Of a stretch of DNA of 64,000 nucleotides, positions 22,183 to 33,998 are shown piece by piece (position 1 is the stretch's first letter; each line of letters opens with the position of its first letter). The notes below the pieces were generated by a model. The model was not told the DNA's origin and did no database searches. It worked only from the letters and a program-made list of their open reading frames with translations. The stretch comes from Mactra quadrangularis (Eukaryota; Mollusca; Bivalvia; Venerida; Mactridae). The stretch covers positions 33,641,202-33,705,201 of the forward strand of contig CM046309.1 of assembly GCA_025267735.1 (NCBI GenBank). The letters are read 5' to 3'. A program made the translations under genes and the position numbers.

Positions 22183-24767
22183 TCATCAACTTACCCACTA
22201 GCCTGACTTCAGGACTAGCATACAATTTGATACAGGCTTGTAAAATCTACTTGATAAATACAATTGGGCTAGCTGATAATTTTGTCTTGAACTTCATAAC
22301 AATAAAAATACACATAGTGTTCGAAAAATTTAAGTTGGCAGTCATCAACTTAACCCACAAGCCTGACCCCAGGACTAGCATACATAGATACTGGCTGGTA
22401 AAGTCTACTTGATTCATACAATAGGGCTAGCTGATTATTTTGCCTTGAACTTCATAACATTAATAATAAACCGAGTGTTCGAGAAAATTAAAGATGGCAG
22501 TCATCAACTTAACCAACTAGTCAGACCCCAGGACTAGCATACATTGCTTGTAAAATCTACTTGATAAATACAATTGGGCTAGCTGATAATTTTGTCTTGA
22601 ACTTCAAAACAATAATTTAAGACCTAGTGCTTGAGAAAATTAAATATGGCAGTCATAAACTTAACTCAGTAACCTGACCTAGGACTAGCATACATAGATA
22701 CAGGCTTGGGAAATCTACTTGATTCATACAATCAAGCAAGCTGATAATTTTGCCTTGAACTTCATAACATTATAAATGGACCTGCTCAAAAAAATTAAAG
22801 ATGGCAGTCATCAACTTAACCCTCTAGCCTGACCCCAGGACTAGTATGCACAGATACAGGCTTGTGAAGTCTAGTTGATTCATACAATCAGGCTAGCTCA
22901 TAATTTTTCCTATAATTTCATAACATTATTAATGGACCAAGAGCTTGAGAAAATTGAAGATGGCAGTCATTACTTAACCAACTTGTCTAACCCCAGGACT
23001 AGCATACATAGGTACATGCCTGTGAAATCTTCAGGATTCATTCAATCGGGCTAGCTGATAATTTTTCCTTGAACTTCATAACATTAATAAGGGATGTAGT
23101 GCTCGAGAAATTTAAAGATGGCAGTCATCAACTTAACCCACTAGCCTGACCCCAGGACTAGCATTCATAATGTGGATACATGCTTGTAAAATCTACTTGA
23201 TAAATACAATTGGGCTAGCTGATAATTTTGCCTTGAACTTCAAAACAATTATTTAAGACCTAGTGCTTGGGAAAATTAAAAATGGCAGTCATCAACTTAA
23301 CCCACTAGCCTGACCCCAGGACTAGCATTCATAGATAAATTCTTGTGAAATCTACTTGATTCACACAATAGGGCTAGCTGAAAATTTTGCTTTGAACTTC
23401 ATAACATAAATAATAGATCAAGCGCTTGAGTAAATTAAAAAGGGCAGTCATCAACTTAACCCACTAGCCTGACCCCAGGACTAGCATTCATAGATACAGG
23501 CTTGTGAAATCTACTTGATCATACAATCAAGCTAGCTAGTAATTTTGCCTTGAACTTCATAACATTAATAATTGATCGAGTGCTCGAGATCATTAAAGAT
23601 GGCAGTCATCAACTTTACCCACAAGCCTGACCCAAGAACTAGCATACATAGATACATTGTAGGGAAATCTACTTGATAAGTACAATTGGGCTTGCTGATA
23701 ATTTTGCCTTGAACTTCATAACACTATTAATAGACCTAATGTTAGAAAAAATTAAGATGGTAGTCATCAACTTAACCCACTAGCCTGACCCCAGGACTAA
23801 CATACATAGATACAGGCTTGTGAAGTCTACTTGATCATACAATTAAGCTAGCTAATATTTTACCTTGAACTTCATTACATTTATAATGTATCGAGTGCTT
23901 AAGAAATATTCAGATGGCAGTCATCAACTTTACTTACTAGTCTGACCCAAAGACTAGCATTCATAGATACAGGCTAGTGAAATCTACTTTATTCATACAA
24001 TCAGGCTAGCTGATAATTTTGTCTTGAAGTTAAAAACATTAGTAAAAAGCATAGCCCTCAAAAAAATTTAAGTTGGAAGTCATCAACTTAACCCACTAGC
24101 CTGACCCCAGGACTAGCATACATAGATACAGGCTTGTAAAATCTACATGATTCATACAATCAGGCTAGCTAATAATTTTGCCTTGAACTTCATAACATAA
24201 TTAATGAACCTGCTTGAGAAAATGTAAGATGGCAGTCATCAACTTAACACACTAGCCTGACCCCAGGACTAGCATACATAGATACAGGCTTGTTAAATCT
24301 ACTTTATTCATACAATCCAGCTAGCTTATAATTTTGCCTTGAACTTTATAACATTAATAATGGATCAAATGCTCGAGAAAATTTAAGATGGCAGTCAGCA
24401 ACTTTACCAACTAATCTGACCCCAGGACAAGCTTACATAGATACAGGCTTGTGAAATCTACTTTATTCATACAATCGGGCTAGCTTATAATTTTGCCTTG
24501 AACTTCATAACATTATTAATGGACCTGCTCAAGAAAATTAAAGATGGCAGTCATCAACTCAACCTACTAGCCTGACCCCAGGACTAGAATCATAGATACA
24601 GGCTTGTGAAATCTACTTGATTCATACAATCAAGCTAACTACCGCTAATAATTTTGCCTTGAACTTTATAACATTATTAATTGACCTAGTGCCTTAAAAA
24701 AATTAAGATGGCGGCCATTAACTTAACCCACTAGCCTTACCCGAGGACTAGCATACATAGATACAGG
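22183..24767 (+). repeat. ~157-bp satellite array, ~16.4 copies
   Basis: Direct tandem repeats whose start points (22338, 22496, 22648, 22801, 22961, 23118, 23283, 23442, 23599, 23757, 23914, 24075, 24230, 24387, 24544, 24706) give a period of 152-165, mostly 157. Landmarks in each unit are GGCAGTCATCAACTTAACCC, TGACCCCAGGACTAGCATAC, GATACAGGCTTGTGAAATC and GGGCTAGCTGATAATTTTGC. Copies vary by perhaps 10-15%, and the first and last are partial. Satellite-like cores of about 160 bp are known inside bivalve non-autonomous elements, and the BIV160 satellite has a similar unit length. Whether this sequence is related cannot be judged here. Confidence 0.95.
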
Positions 24768-25572
24768 AATTATTGAAAACCTAATACATATTTTTTCTCA
24801 GGTAATTTTCCATAATAACTCCCTACAAGATTAGTCTTCACCTTAACTATAACTAGCCCACTAGTAGCATGATTATTCTGGCTAGTGCTTGAATTAACTT
24901 AAGGCAATGTTTGTAAATTTCTCCTTTAAATGTACTTAAAGCCTACTATTTACACAAGTAGTCAGAGTAAAACAAGTAAATCAGTAGTTCACTGTTGTGG
25001 CTGTGGACCTTAATAAAACATAATCATGATAAATTTACAAAATATATTTAACAGAATTTAAGTTGAGGTAATGAAATAGTCAAATGATTCAATTAAAAAG
25101 TGTAATAAAAAAGATAAAGGCTGTGGATTGTTGAGCTAGTGGCAATCTGACCCTAACCGTGATTCAAGTGTACCAATTCACGAATTGAACTACTATTCAG
25201 TTGTTAATGGAGAATCATACAGGAATTCATGTTATAAAAAAAACAAGTGAAGAATTACAGAAGCTTTTACTGTATGGAAAACCGTGTACTCCAAACGTTT
25301 CAATTACTAGGTGTGTTTTGGGCATTTTCAGTGATAATATTTTAGTTTATAAGTGTATCAATCAAGTATTTCTATTGTTTCAGACAAGAAAAAATAAATG
25401 TTTTATTTAGTGTATATTTGTAGAGAGGCCAATGAAGACAATATTTACACTCTGCAGGTGACATTATCACTATAGTTCTCTGAACAAATTCAATTTTATC
25501 CATATACATATCAGTATACATTTTACTTTATTCTAGTTTCATCAGAAAAAATAATTATACATAATAGCATAA
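24768..25572. other. Element interior, no gene seen
   Basis: AT-rich. A fragment near 24855-24900 (TAGCCCACTAG, then GGCTAGTGCTTGA) echoes pieces of the satellite unit and may be a decayed copy. An open frame at 25201-25410 (69 codons) resembles no known protein. Confidence 0.6.
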
Positions 25573-25850
25573 GGCCACAACAAATTGATCATATGTTCTA
25601 TGGATTTTGTCCGAAAAAAATTGGAGCGAGCGAGCGAAAAAAAAAAAAAATATTTTTTTCCCACATTTTGCATTTTGAGGAGCGAGCGAAAAGCGAAAAA
25701 TAAAAAAAAGTTCTATTTTTATGAATATTCATTTACTTAAAGTCAAAATGCACTTAAATGCAGAAAAAACTTTAATGAATAGCATTCTGTATTATTTCAA
25801 AGTGCATATAAGCCACAATAATCACTTAAATTATAGTTGTGGATATAGAC

Positions 25851-26433
25851 CAAACTCCCCGCAGCGGTTATCTCCCTTTATCAAATCAATAACCACTGCC
25901 ACCACAAGTAAAATTCGTCCCTCAGAGAGCCGAAAAACTTTTTTCATCTTTTCTTTTACAATTCAATATTTTCAATAAATTTAGTCTTCTCTCAGTAAAA
26001 TATGATGTTCAAAGTACATAAAGGGAAAAAATAAATAGTATAAATAAATAACTTGTAAAAAAAACAAGATTAATTTTACCCTGACACCGGTTACCTAAAG
26101 TGCGTAAAATTGCATGAATAACAAAATGTTACGCAAAGTAAATATTAAATGGATTATTGTACTTGTAATTTATTCATGAACTAAACAATTTTGGTACATA
26201 ATGATATATTTCTATTTAATTTATCTTATTTCTTTCGCAGTACTTGTAAATCAACCACACTTTTTATCATTCAATGTTATTTTTCGCTACATTACGCCTA
26301 ACACATTTTAGGCTGACCGTTATTGCTCGTTTAAATTTAAACATAAGTCACATGGTACTACTTGCGTCACGTGATTCATGTGAAGGCAGTGGTTAAAGTA
26401 GCAATGCGTGACGTAACCGCTGTGAGGAGTTTG
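25851..26433. mobile_element. 583-bp MITE with 9-bp target duplication
   Basis: The left end CAAACTCCCCGCAGCGGTTA and the right end (reverse complement CAAACTCCTCACAGCGGTTA) form imperfect ~54-bp terminal inverted repeats that share a second block, AACCACTGCC. The flanks carry GATATAGAC at 25842-25850 and 26434-26442, a 9-bp direct repeat. A 9-bp duplication suggests a Mutator-like origin, while an 8-bp reading (hAT or P-like) cannot be excluded. There is no coding capacity. Confidence 0.82.
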
Positions 26434-26783
26434 GATATAGACATGCTTATTTAAATATAAAACATGGATTGATGAGAAGATTATTAATTAACCAAATTAT
26501 GCTACAGACTAAACAACATACAACTGCTAAGTATACCTAAGTAATCCTGAAGGAAAAATAGAATCATCACCCCTATTAAATTAAATGGACTATACGTTTT
26601 GGTGTCGAAAGTATAGCCTTTTGGTAAATAATACAAAATACAACTTCATTTTAAATCAGTCTGTTCGAATATCTCCGGCATGAACATTATTAGAAAAGGA
26701 AATCTTCTAACCTGTCCTACCTCAATTCATAAGACATGAGTCGACCTCTATTGTAAATTATTTTAACACACAAGGTGAACATA

Positions 26784-26791
26784 TGACGTCA
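26784..26791. promoter_or_regulatory. CRE-type palindrome TGACGTCA
   Basis: A perfect CREB/ATF-type octamer in the right part of the Harbinger-like element. Its function is unproven, since an 8-mer can occur by chance. Confidence 0.3.
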
Positions 26792-27263
26792 CACATCCAG
26801 ATCATCTTTGTAGGGTTGATGGAGCCGCTCTGTCTACGTCACTGTTCAACTTCTGTGTGTATCAAGAGTTAAAGTTTATGGAAGTTAAGCATTGCATTTA
26901 TTACGTATAAATTCAGTATACATGTGTTAAAACGTGTACTAAATATAATTTAGGATTTAGAAAACAAAGGAACAAAGGATCGACACGATCATCATAGTGA
27001 CGTACGTAAACGTGAATACTTTACTGTTTTGTTACAAATATAGCAATGTCATGGTGATAAGCTTTGATATTTAGACCAAAAATTATTGATTTTCTCCGTA
27101 AAACTTCTTGGTTGAGTGCCAAAAAAATTGACTTCAAAACAAATCTTGATGCGGTAAAAATTTTGAAGTGCGGGAGCAAAAAAAAAATAAAAATATTTTT
27201 TTTCCATTTTCGGATTTTTAGGTGCGGGAAATCCGACGAACAAAAGATCAATTTGTTGTGGCC

Positions 27264-30200
27264 TAATATAATATTCTGCTAAGTTTGTGAGAGCAAATTC
27301 TGATTTTCATACACAAATATTGGCTAACAGTCTAATCATCATAGGATGTATCTAACAATAAATTAAATAAATATAGTAGCTAAAATAAGACTAAACTATT
27401 GCTTTATCTTTAAATAAGATCTACTCTCTGACATAATATTACACAGTCTGTATATATCTATACATTGTATTAAACAATTAGTCTTAATTGCTTATCTCAT
27501 CTAAGATCTGTAGCTATAAATAGACTGTTGATCCTGGGATATCAGCTGGTTGCCATGGTAACAATTTTGACAGCTTCTTCTTTCATTGGTCAATTGAGCA
27601 GATTTTATTATCAGTAATCAGGGAATTAGATTCTATGTCTCTGCAGTAATTTACAATTCTGTTCAATTTGATATACAGCATTTAAGATTTACACCAAACT
27701 AATTTTGAAAAAAGCAAAAACATAATACTAGTTATTATATAATAATGTGTATATAAATGATGTATGTAGTTGTAAAAAAATCAAAAGAAAAAATTAGACA
27801 ATGAAAAAAGAAATTCATTAATTTTCTACATTTACTGAAATTATAATAATAGTTATCTATGAGCAATTACTGAAATACCAATGAAAATAAGAAAATACAT
27901 TAATATATTTTAAGATTATTTCTAATGTTTATGATCATCCAGAGATATCTCAAGATACAAGTTGTCTGCTATGTAATTTGGATAAAATGCTATAAATATA
28001 TAAAGTCATTCTCTGAGTTTTTGTTCATCAAATATATGTATTGAAAATAATAACATGTAGATCTATATTATACACATGAATATATAATTTTCCTATTAGA
28101 CTGATAGGGTTTTCTTTCAGCCTCAAAATATAAATATATTATAAATACATTCTTACAAAACTATATCTCTTATCAGATCTTTGCTTTGCTAGCCATATAT
28201 AGTCTGTATCTTTATACATGTATATAGTCTATATCAAAATTTAAATGATGCTTACTTTCCTATTATTTGGCACTGGTCCAAGTTATAAAAATACTTACAT
28301 GTAGAGTATTGGAACCACTGGTATAACATACTAGTTGGGTAGTTGCTAAGTTAATTACAGATTTTCTTATGCATTTGATTTGGTTGTAAGCCAGAAGCTT
28401 ATTTAACAATATATACACAAACTATTATCACTATTAGGTTCATATTGGTTTTGAATGCACTGATCATAAGTCTAGTAATACATTTTTAGTTCATAATTAG
28501 GTACATTAGATCTACTTTTAATGCCTTTAATAGTATTATAATAATTGTAAAAATGGCATTGATTTACAAATGTGTTATGTATTTAAAGACTAAAACATAA
28601 ATAATGTTAATAAATAATATTTAGTGCCCAATTACTCCATAATTAATAAAGATTCTCTCAGACTCAAATATGTAATTTTATCTATTGGCCTTCACAATAA
28701 ACTGTTCTATGAAAACATGTACAAGTAATTTGTATTTTCATAGTTTTGTTTTTTAAGTAAGATATATGACCCCTCCCTTAAATATCATAGTGTAACTATA
28801 GACATCAGCCAATCAGCACCCAATAAAATCTAACAGTGTATAAAATATCTAGCAAAACTGTTCCTTTCAATGCAGGACCCCTAGTGTGAATGTTATCTAG
28901 TCTGATAAGAGGGTTATATACATGTAATAAGGTTAAAATCAGTCATCTGGAAAATGATAGTATATAGGGTCTATGTAAATATGTCTTTGCTTTTAGGATT
29001 TACATAAAAAATTCTAAACTTTATTTCTTTAAGAACTATATTTATATTTATTCTTTCTTAATAGAATTTAATTGTTTAAACATATTACCTTATCAAGTCG
29101 ATATGATATATCTTATCAACATGATTTAAGTTGAAAATACCTTCTGGTTTTGTCTATTGTTAGATAAAATATGCCATCAATGACATCTGTATTTATAGAT
29201 GTCACAAATTATCATTAACTACATGATTAATTGATAACCCAAAGTATTATTCTTCGAAGTTTATTAATTTAATTGGATAATTTTTATTGACCCCCCCCCC
29301 CCCAATATATTTCTTATAAAATTAATTATACAATACAGATTATAGAGAACATATAGATATGATACTTTGAAATAGAGTTTACATTAAGAAAACTATTAGA
29401 ATTTTGGTGTTGTTTAAACTATTATATTATATGTTATATGTGATACTTGGAACATGTTAGAAAATATTGAAAAGAACTTTACAAAAGATAAAAGTGGAAA
29501 TACAAAAAAAAATGGATCATCGGAAATTAACTAACAAAGCTTTTCGATCAATCATCAATTGTATAATTGAAACATTTACTCATGTGTTTCATTTGGGATT
29601 TCCTAAAATATATGACTGTACATTGCAACGGTTTAAGTGATTTTGTTTCATGTAATAAAATATTAAAATCATGCATAATAAACTTATAATTTTTGTTTTA
29701 GTGGCTGTTTATGTTTAATAATAAAATCAATTTTCGGACATTTTCAGTACCAAAACATGATAGAAAAGGGGCTATATATTGTCCAAAACTGGCAAATTCG
29801 GACCCTGGAAGTAAATACAAATATGCATGCGCTGTTTCTATGAGCAGACGCACGAAGGTTAATGTCGCTTATTTTCTGTTATTATGGGGGCTGCCGCCTC
29901 AGCACCCCACTGATAATAAAAATGGATAGCAAAAAAGCATATTGAAATAGTTGTTGAAAATAATTGATTTAAGAAATGAATAAAACAACTGCATTGGTAA
30001 CAAAAATGGGGTCCAAACTTTGTATACAACGCTATGTCCTAGCATGCGCATTAGCTGGGTCCGCAAAACTTGATTCTATCCCCAAAAGTATGTTTATCAT
30101 GTTCATGACTGTTACCCTGTTTGCATCTATTTCTGCGTTATTATGCGCTGTAATAAAAATTATGATACAAAGTCTCTTACATTCCTTTTCAGCTCAATAC

Positions 30201-30505
30201 ATCCACCAATCTTTCATTTTTAGAGTAGCAAAGAGAAATTACATCAAATGTTTACATGTTTACATTTTTCCATTTTAACGGCAATATTCAAGTCATGTGA
30301 CAACCACCATTACATAAGGGAAGTAAATCTGGATGTGCGGTATAAATAGTCTGTACCATACTGTCATAATAAATTAACTGTTCAAAATTTTTCATGAATT
30401 CAGTCAGCACACAATCATAGCAAAAGTTATTTAGTAAAAAAGTTAACAATAACTGGATTGTTTACTCAAACATTCATACAGGTCTGTTATTTTTTGTTTG
30501 TATTA
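27264..30505. other. Element interior, no gene seen
   Basis: About 3.2 kb of very AT-rich sequence within the large element. It contains a run of 13 C (29291-29303). Open frames at 29711-29929 (72 codons) and 29976-30278 (100 codons, the longest in the window) start with ATG but match no family I recognise. The 100-codon frame has a hydrophobic stretch near its middle, which AT-rich noncoding sequence also produces. Confidence 0.6.
29291..29303 (+). repeat. Homopolymer C13
   Basis: Thirteen consecutive C in otherwise AT-rich sequence. The length may be unreliable in the assembly. Confidence 0.9.
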
Positions 30506-30695
30506 CAATAAAACTCGGATATAACATACTCACTGGGCCATAGAAATAAGGTATGTTATAACCGAGGTATGTTATATCCATATAGAAAACTAAGCATATT
30601 ATATATATAATAAGGATGAAAAACAGGCCAGAAAAATTGGTATGTTGTAACCAAGTGTATGTTATAACTGAATATTTTATATCCGAGTTTTACTG
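30506..30695. mobile_element. 190-bp pogo/Tigger-like MITE
   Basis: Terminal inverted repeats of the form CARTAAAACTCGGATATAA, flanked by TA on both sides (30504-30505 and 30696-30697). Further inverted copies of GGTATGTTATAACC-like sequence lie inside. The CAGTAAAACTCG-type tip and TA duplication fit pogo/Tigger elements of the Tc1/mariner superfamily. It is too short to encode anything. Confidence 0.85.
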
Positions 30696-31706
30696 TACTC
30701 TTCTTTTTCACAAAGGAGGCATCTAAAGACAGTTGCATGCCCGCCTGAGTGGTTCATTCAGCAAATCTGGCAAAATATCTTTCTGTGCGAAATTTAGGTC
30801 ACTTTTATTTACGTGTAGGTTCGGCTTCAATAGAAATTACCGTAAAGTGAAAATAACGCAGAACTGGATTTAACGCAGAAATAGATGCAATGAGTATAAT
30901 GAGTTTCAATGTAAATCATTCTCACTTTTTAGACAAAATAACACATCCAGAATAGAATATATTGAAATAATATGACATTAAACTATTTAACTATAATAAT
31001 TAATTTACCTTCATGGTCCGGTCAGGTTTCACTCTATCGTAGGTTAACTGTATCTTGTAACTGTAAGGCTTATTTCTATGTTAAACTTAGTCTATATAGA
31101 TTGTAGATAACATTGGCTTCACCCATAGATCTGGACAGGTGCACTAGGATAATCATTACAATGCATCATGTCTGGTCTATGAATTTCACCAAGATATTTC
31201 AGATGATTCCCGATTTCACTAGGCTTATTTGTCAAACCTTCAATCCGGCATTTGTCATTACGTTTGTTCATGTAAACAACTGTTTGTATCCATTTTTTAA
31301 ATGTGACAGTTCATTCAACATGGTTTCATCGGTTTAAATCAGTAATATGTATGTTAATTCACATTTCTGCCAAGTTTCAGTAATTTTTTCCAATTATTTA
31401 CCGTGATATTAACGATTTTCCAGCGAGAAATGTCACATGTACAACCTGCATGTCACTAATTATACCGTTTCCGGTTCGTTGCTATTAACAACGCTCGTTC
31501 TATTGGACGGATCAACATTTTAATCTGCGGACATTTTAGTATTTTACTTATTTCTATAGTGTATGAGGATATAAGCATTAGAAATCATCCATACAATGTT
31601 ATTATAATATGTATTTATGTATATTTAAGTATATCATGTTGTTTAATGGGCCGTATTTGCCGTTTTAGCCTACTTAAGCGCAAAAGAGCGCTGTGCTTGA
31701 TGCAGT

Positions 31707-31794
31707 GTGGGACTGTTAGCGCGACAGCGTAGCAGTCTGTACTCGGCTAACGGTCCCACGACGGTTTTTGCGACGTTTGCGGTCGCACTGCTAC
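31707..31794 (+). other. Hairpin with possible pseudoknot
   Basis: GTGGGACTGTTAGC (31707-31720) pairs with GCTAACGGTCCCAC (31746-31759): 14 bp with one G-U, around a 25-nt loop. The loop contains GTAGCAGT (31729-31736), the exact complement of ACTGCTAC at 31787-31794, so an 8-bp pseudoknot pairing is possible. The local GC content is well above its surroundings. It could be a structured RNA, or the fold-back of another decayed element. Confidence 0.45.
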
Positions 31795-32382
31795 TTAAAT
31801 GTGAAGCACTTGCTGCATAGGGAGCACTTTATAAGTCCAGGCCTGTGCCGCGGTTGTGGACTTCAACACTTACTCCTAAAGTATGCACAAAGTTCTTTTA
31901 TAAGTTAGATTGAACTTACACTTTTTTGGCATTTTCGTGCTTTTCTAAATTATATTAATAGTAACTGCGTATACTTCGTAAACTAGTATTGTTAGGGTAT
32001 TTTTAGTCCTTTCTTAACACTCTTGTATCATCGCTAGGGATGTTAGATCCATTTGATTGTAGATCTATTAATTTGAGGAAATTTGACATGAAAAACAACA
32101 TCCCAGAGTTTTTACTTCTGGAATTAAAGTTACTAAAACAATTACTAATTTGTTCTTCGATCGTTGTCGTTAAGATGCAAACATGTAAAACAAACTTTTT
32201 TTATAATGTTTCAATAATAAAATAAACCCTTAAACTAATATCAATAAAAACACAAGTGAATCCAGGGGGACCGGACCCGGTGAATGCCATTTTTTCTATC
32301 AATCGTGAAATTTGATATTAAGGGAGACTCCATGAGTGGGTTGATGCACGGGACAGGTTGATACTGTCCATTAGTTCAATCA

Positions 32383-32404
32383 CCCTGCCCTGCCCTGCCC
32401 TGCT
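32383..32404 (+). repeat. Short (CCCTG)n run
   Basis: Four consecutive CCCTG units, a GC-rich microsatellite in AT-rich surroundings. Confidence 0.85.
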
Positions 32405-33152
32405 AGATCCGCCTATGAATATTTAGATTACAGTATGATTTAGTAAACTCTGCCTTTTATTTTTGAAAATATTAGTTTTTTTGTTGAGCGTTGGGTTTTT
32501 AGGGAGTGAGGTTGCGTGGTAGCACCACATTGTATAAGTCGCATCTTATCGGTCAGACAACCCATATACTCATCTTTCCTGGAAAGTTTGGATTTAACAG
32601 TTAACCATTTACTTAGCACATACTCAGTAACTGAGTCAGTGACTGACAACTGCCCGACATGGTCAGGAATCAGCCTGGGATAATAGTGGTAGAAATCATT
32701 TCTTGAACAAACTCTTCAAACATATGTATGCCCCGTTCGGGAATCAGATGGAATGTTCAAAACACTGCTGAAAAAGTTTTTAGTCACTGATTCAACTAAC
32801 CATTTTCCCAGTCAACTATCTAACACGAAAACAATACCTACATGATCTTACTAAAAAGTGTCAACTATAAATGAAAAAGAAAAGGTATCCATTTGTTGAT
32901 TTCTAAATGTATCAAACACAGCTTTTGAGTAATGTACGTAGAATATTTTCAACTATCTAAAACAATGTTTTTTTGCTATATTTGATTTTATAAAATCATT
33001 TAGTTTATAAAGAAGGCTGTCGAACTGTTTTCAACTATGCAGCGTAATTTACTCATAAAATACAGTCAAATAGTAAAAAACGGCGATATCTAGTCATTAA
33101 ATAACAGTTTCCTTAGAAATTCTCAATAAAATATGCAAAATCTATTATATTA

Positions 33153-33305
33153 GGAATTCCCATTTTCAGAATGGGAGAATTCTCCCATGGGAGAAATCCC
33201 ATATACAGAAATGGGGGAATTCTCCCATGGGAGAAATCCCATATTAGAAATGGGAGAATTCTCCCATGGGAGAATTCTCCCATTTCTGAATATGGGAGAA
33301 TTCTA
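33153..33305. repeat. Octamer palindrome array, right inner
   Basis: Three to four units of TGGGAGAATTCTCCCA joined to TGGGAGAAATCCCAT, with a run of four alternating octamers near 33247-33282. The joints here are CCATGG, unlike the CCCGTGGG form of the left inner array. Confidence 0.85.
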
Positions 33306-33426
33306 AAATGGTGTTTAAATGCTTTAAAAATGTCAAACTATTCATTTTTTCTTTGGAATAATGTTATGTACTAATAGATCTATCCAATTCTAACTCTAAA
33401 TGTTAGTTTGGATGAATTTGAAAAAA

Positions 33427-33539
33427 TGGGAATTTTCTCCCATATTTGTAAATGGGAGAAAATTCCCATTTTTCTCCCATGAAAATCCCATGGGAGAGCG
33501 TTTCTCCCATGGGAATTTGGCGATTCCCATGGGAATTTT
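33427..33539. repeat. Octamer palindrome array, right outer
   Basis: Inverted pairs such as TGGGAATTTTCTCCCA and ATTCCCATGGGAAT. It overlaps the inner end of the right TIR and mirrors 21441-21542. Confidence 0.85.
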
Positions 33540-33714
33540 GACTTTTGACTTTAAATTAAACATATTTCTAGTAAAGATATCAGAATGAAAGTTTACTGGT
33601 GTTATGCCCATATGTAGATCTACATTTATTGAAAATTTGAAATAAATCGGATTAAAAATAAAAAAAGTAAGTTTGCAAGATTTCTGGATTCGCAAACGTA
33701 TTCTGGACTGTGTT
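33486..33714 (-). repeat. Right terminal inverted repeat
   Basis: Reverse complement of 21263-21492. Two of the mismatches to the left copy are at tip positions 11 and 30, where the left has G and the right has A. The inner end again carries CCATGG-centred octamer pairs. Confidence 0.93.
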
Positions 33715-33718
33715 TAAT
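33715..33718 (+). other. Target site duplication, right (TAAT)
   Basis: TAAT follows the right tip and is followed by GTATACAATAAATAC, exactly as in units A and C after their single TAAT. Confidence 0.8.
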
Positions 33719-33962
33719 GTATACAATAAATACTTCTTTTTTAAGTTAATGCTATATTATTTATTTGTTGTTCATTTGGAAACTAAATGAATCCCGTATA
33801 ATGGTCAGAATATAGAAAAACATCATACGTAAAACGTATACTTCTAATCCCTGTGGAGTTATCTCGTAATTTGATTTAGATTTAATTGCAAGTTGCAGTG
33901 TAGGCAGTAGAGATTATACTTTTTGAAGATTGAATGAGAAGAATTAATACAAATATGTTATG

Positions 33963-33998
33963 TCTCCTGAGTGATAAATATCGTTTATCACGAGGAGA
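33963..33998. other. Conserved two-part hairpin (unit B)
   Basis: Identical to the unit A hairpin. A base just outside it differs (GTCGAC here, GTAGAC in A). Confidence 0.6.

Larger units (their letters stand above)
25573..27263. mobile_element. PIF/Harbinger-like non-autonomous element (1.69 kb)
   Basis: The ends are inverted copies of GGCCACAACAAATTGATC (18/18 identical at both tips) followed by partly matching inverted sequence rich in GAGCGAGCGAAAA and A/T tracts. It is flanked by TAA on both sides (25570-25572 and 27264-27266). A 3-bp TWA duplication with a GG-starting TIR fits PIF/Harbinger. There is no transposase frame. The element sits inside the 12.45-kb element and contains a further insertion at 25851-26433, so its own length without that is about 1.1 kb. 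Confidence 0.83.
30696..33152. other. Element interior, no gene seen
   Basis: About 2.5 kb between the pogo-like MITE and the right octamer array. It contains the GC-richer hairpin region near 31670-31860 and a short (CCCTG)n run at 32383-32404. Open frames of up to 74 codons (31113-31337) resemble no known protein. Confidence 0.6.
21263..33714. mobile_element. 12.45-kb non-autonomous element with long TIRs
   Basis: The element interrupts unit B where A and C have an intact site. It begins 5'-AACACAGTCC and ends with the reverse complement. The terminal inverted repeats are ~229 bp with 14 mismatches by hand count. It is flanked by TAAT (21259-21262 and 33715-33718). Because the flank reads TTTAAT on both sides, a duplication of up to 6 bp is possible if the ends are asymmetric. 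Inside are alternating octamer arrays near each end, a ~157-bp satellite, a nested PIF/Harbinger-like element and a pogo-like MITE. There is no frame over 100 codons and no visible transposase, so it is probably mobilised in trans. The 4-bp or TTAA-type duplication and the long TIR do not allow a confident superfamily call. It inserted after the A/B duplication. Confidence 0.92.

Noticed and set aside
22183..24767. CRISPR array
   Set aside because: The entire ~157-bp unit repeats with no unique spacers, and the context is eukaryotic. It is a satellite.
29976..30278. 100-codon frame, the longest in the window
   Set aside because: No recognisable domain, no homologous copy here to test conservation, and a length expected by chance in 64 kb.
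21263..33714. Polinton/Maverick or piggyBac assignment
   Set aside because: Length and a possible 6-bp duplication hint at Polinton, and TTAA hints at piggyBac, but the tips are not AGTG or CCC, no capsid, polymerase, integrase or transposase frame exists, and the symmetric tip gives a 4-bp TAAT duplication.
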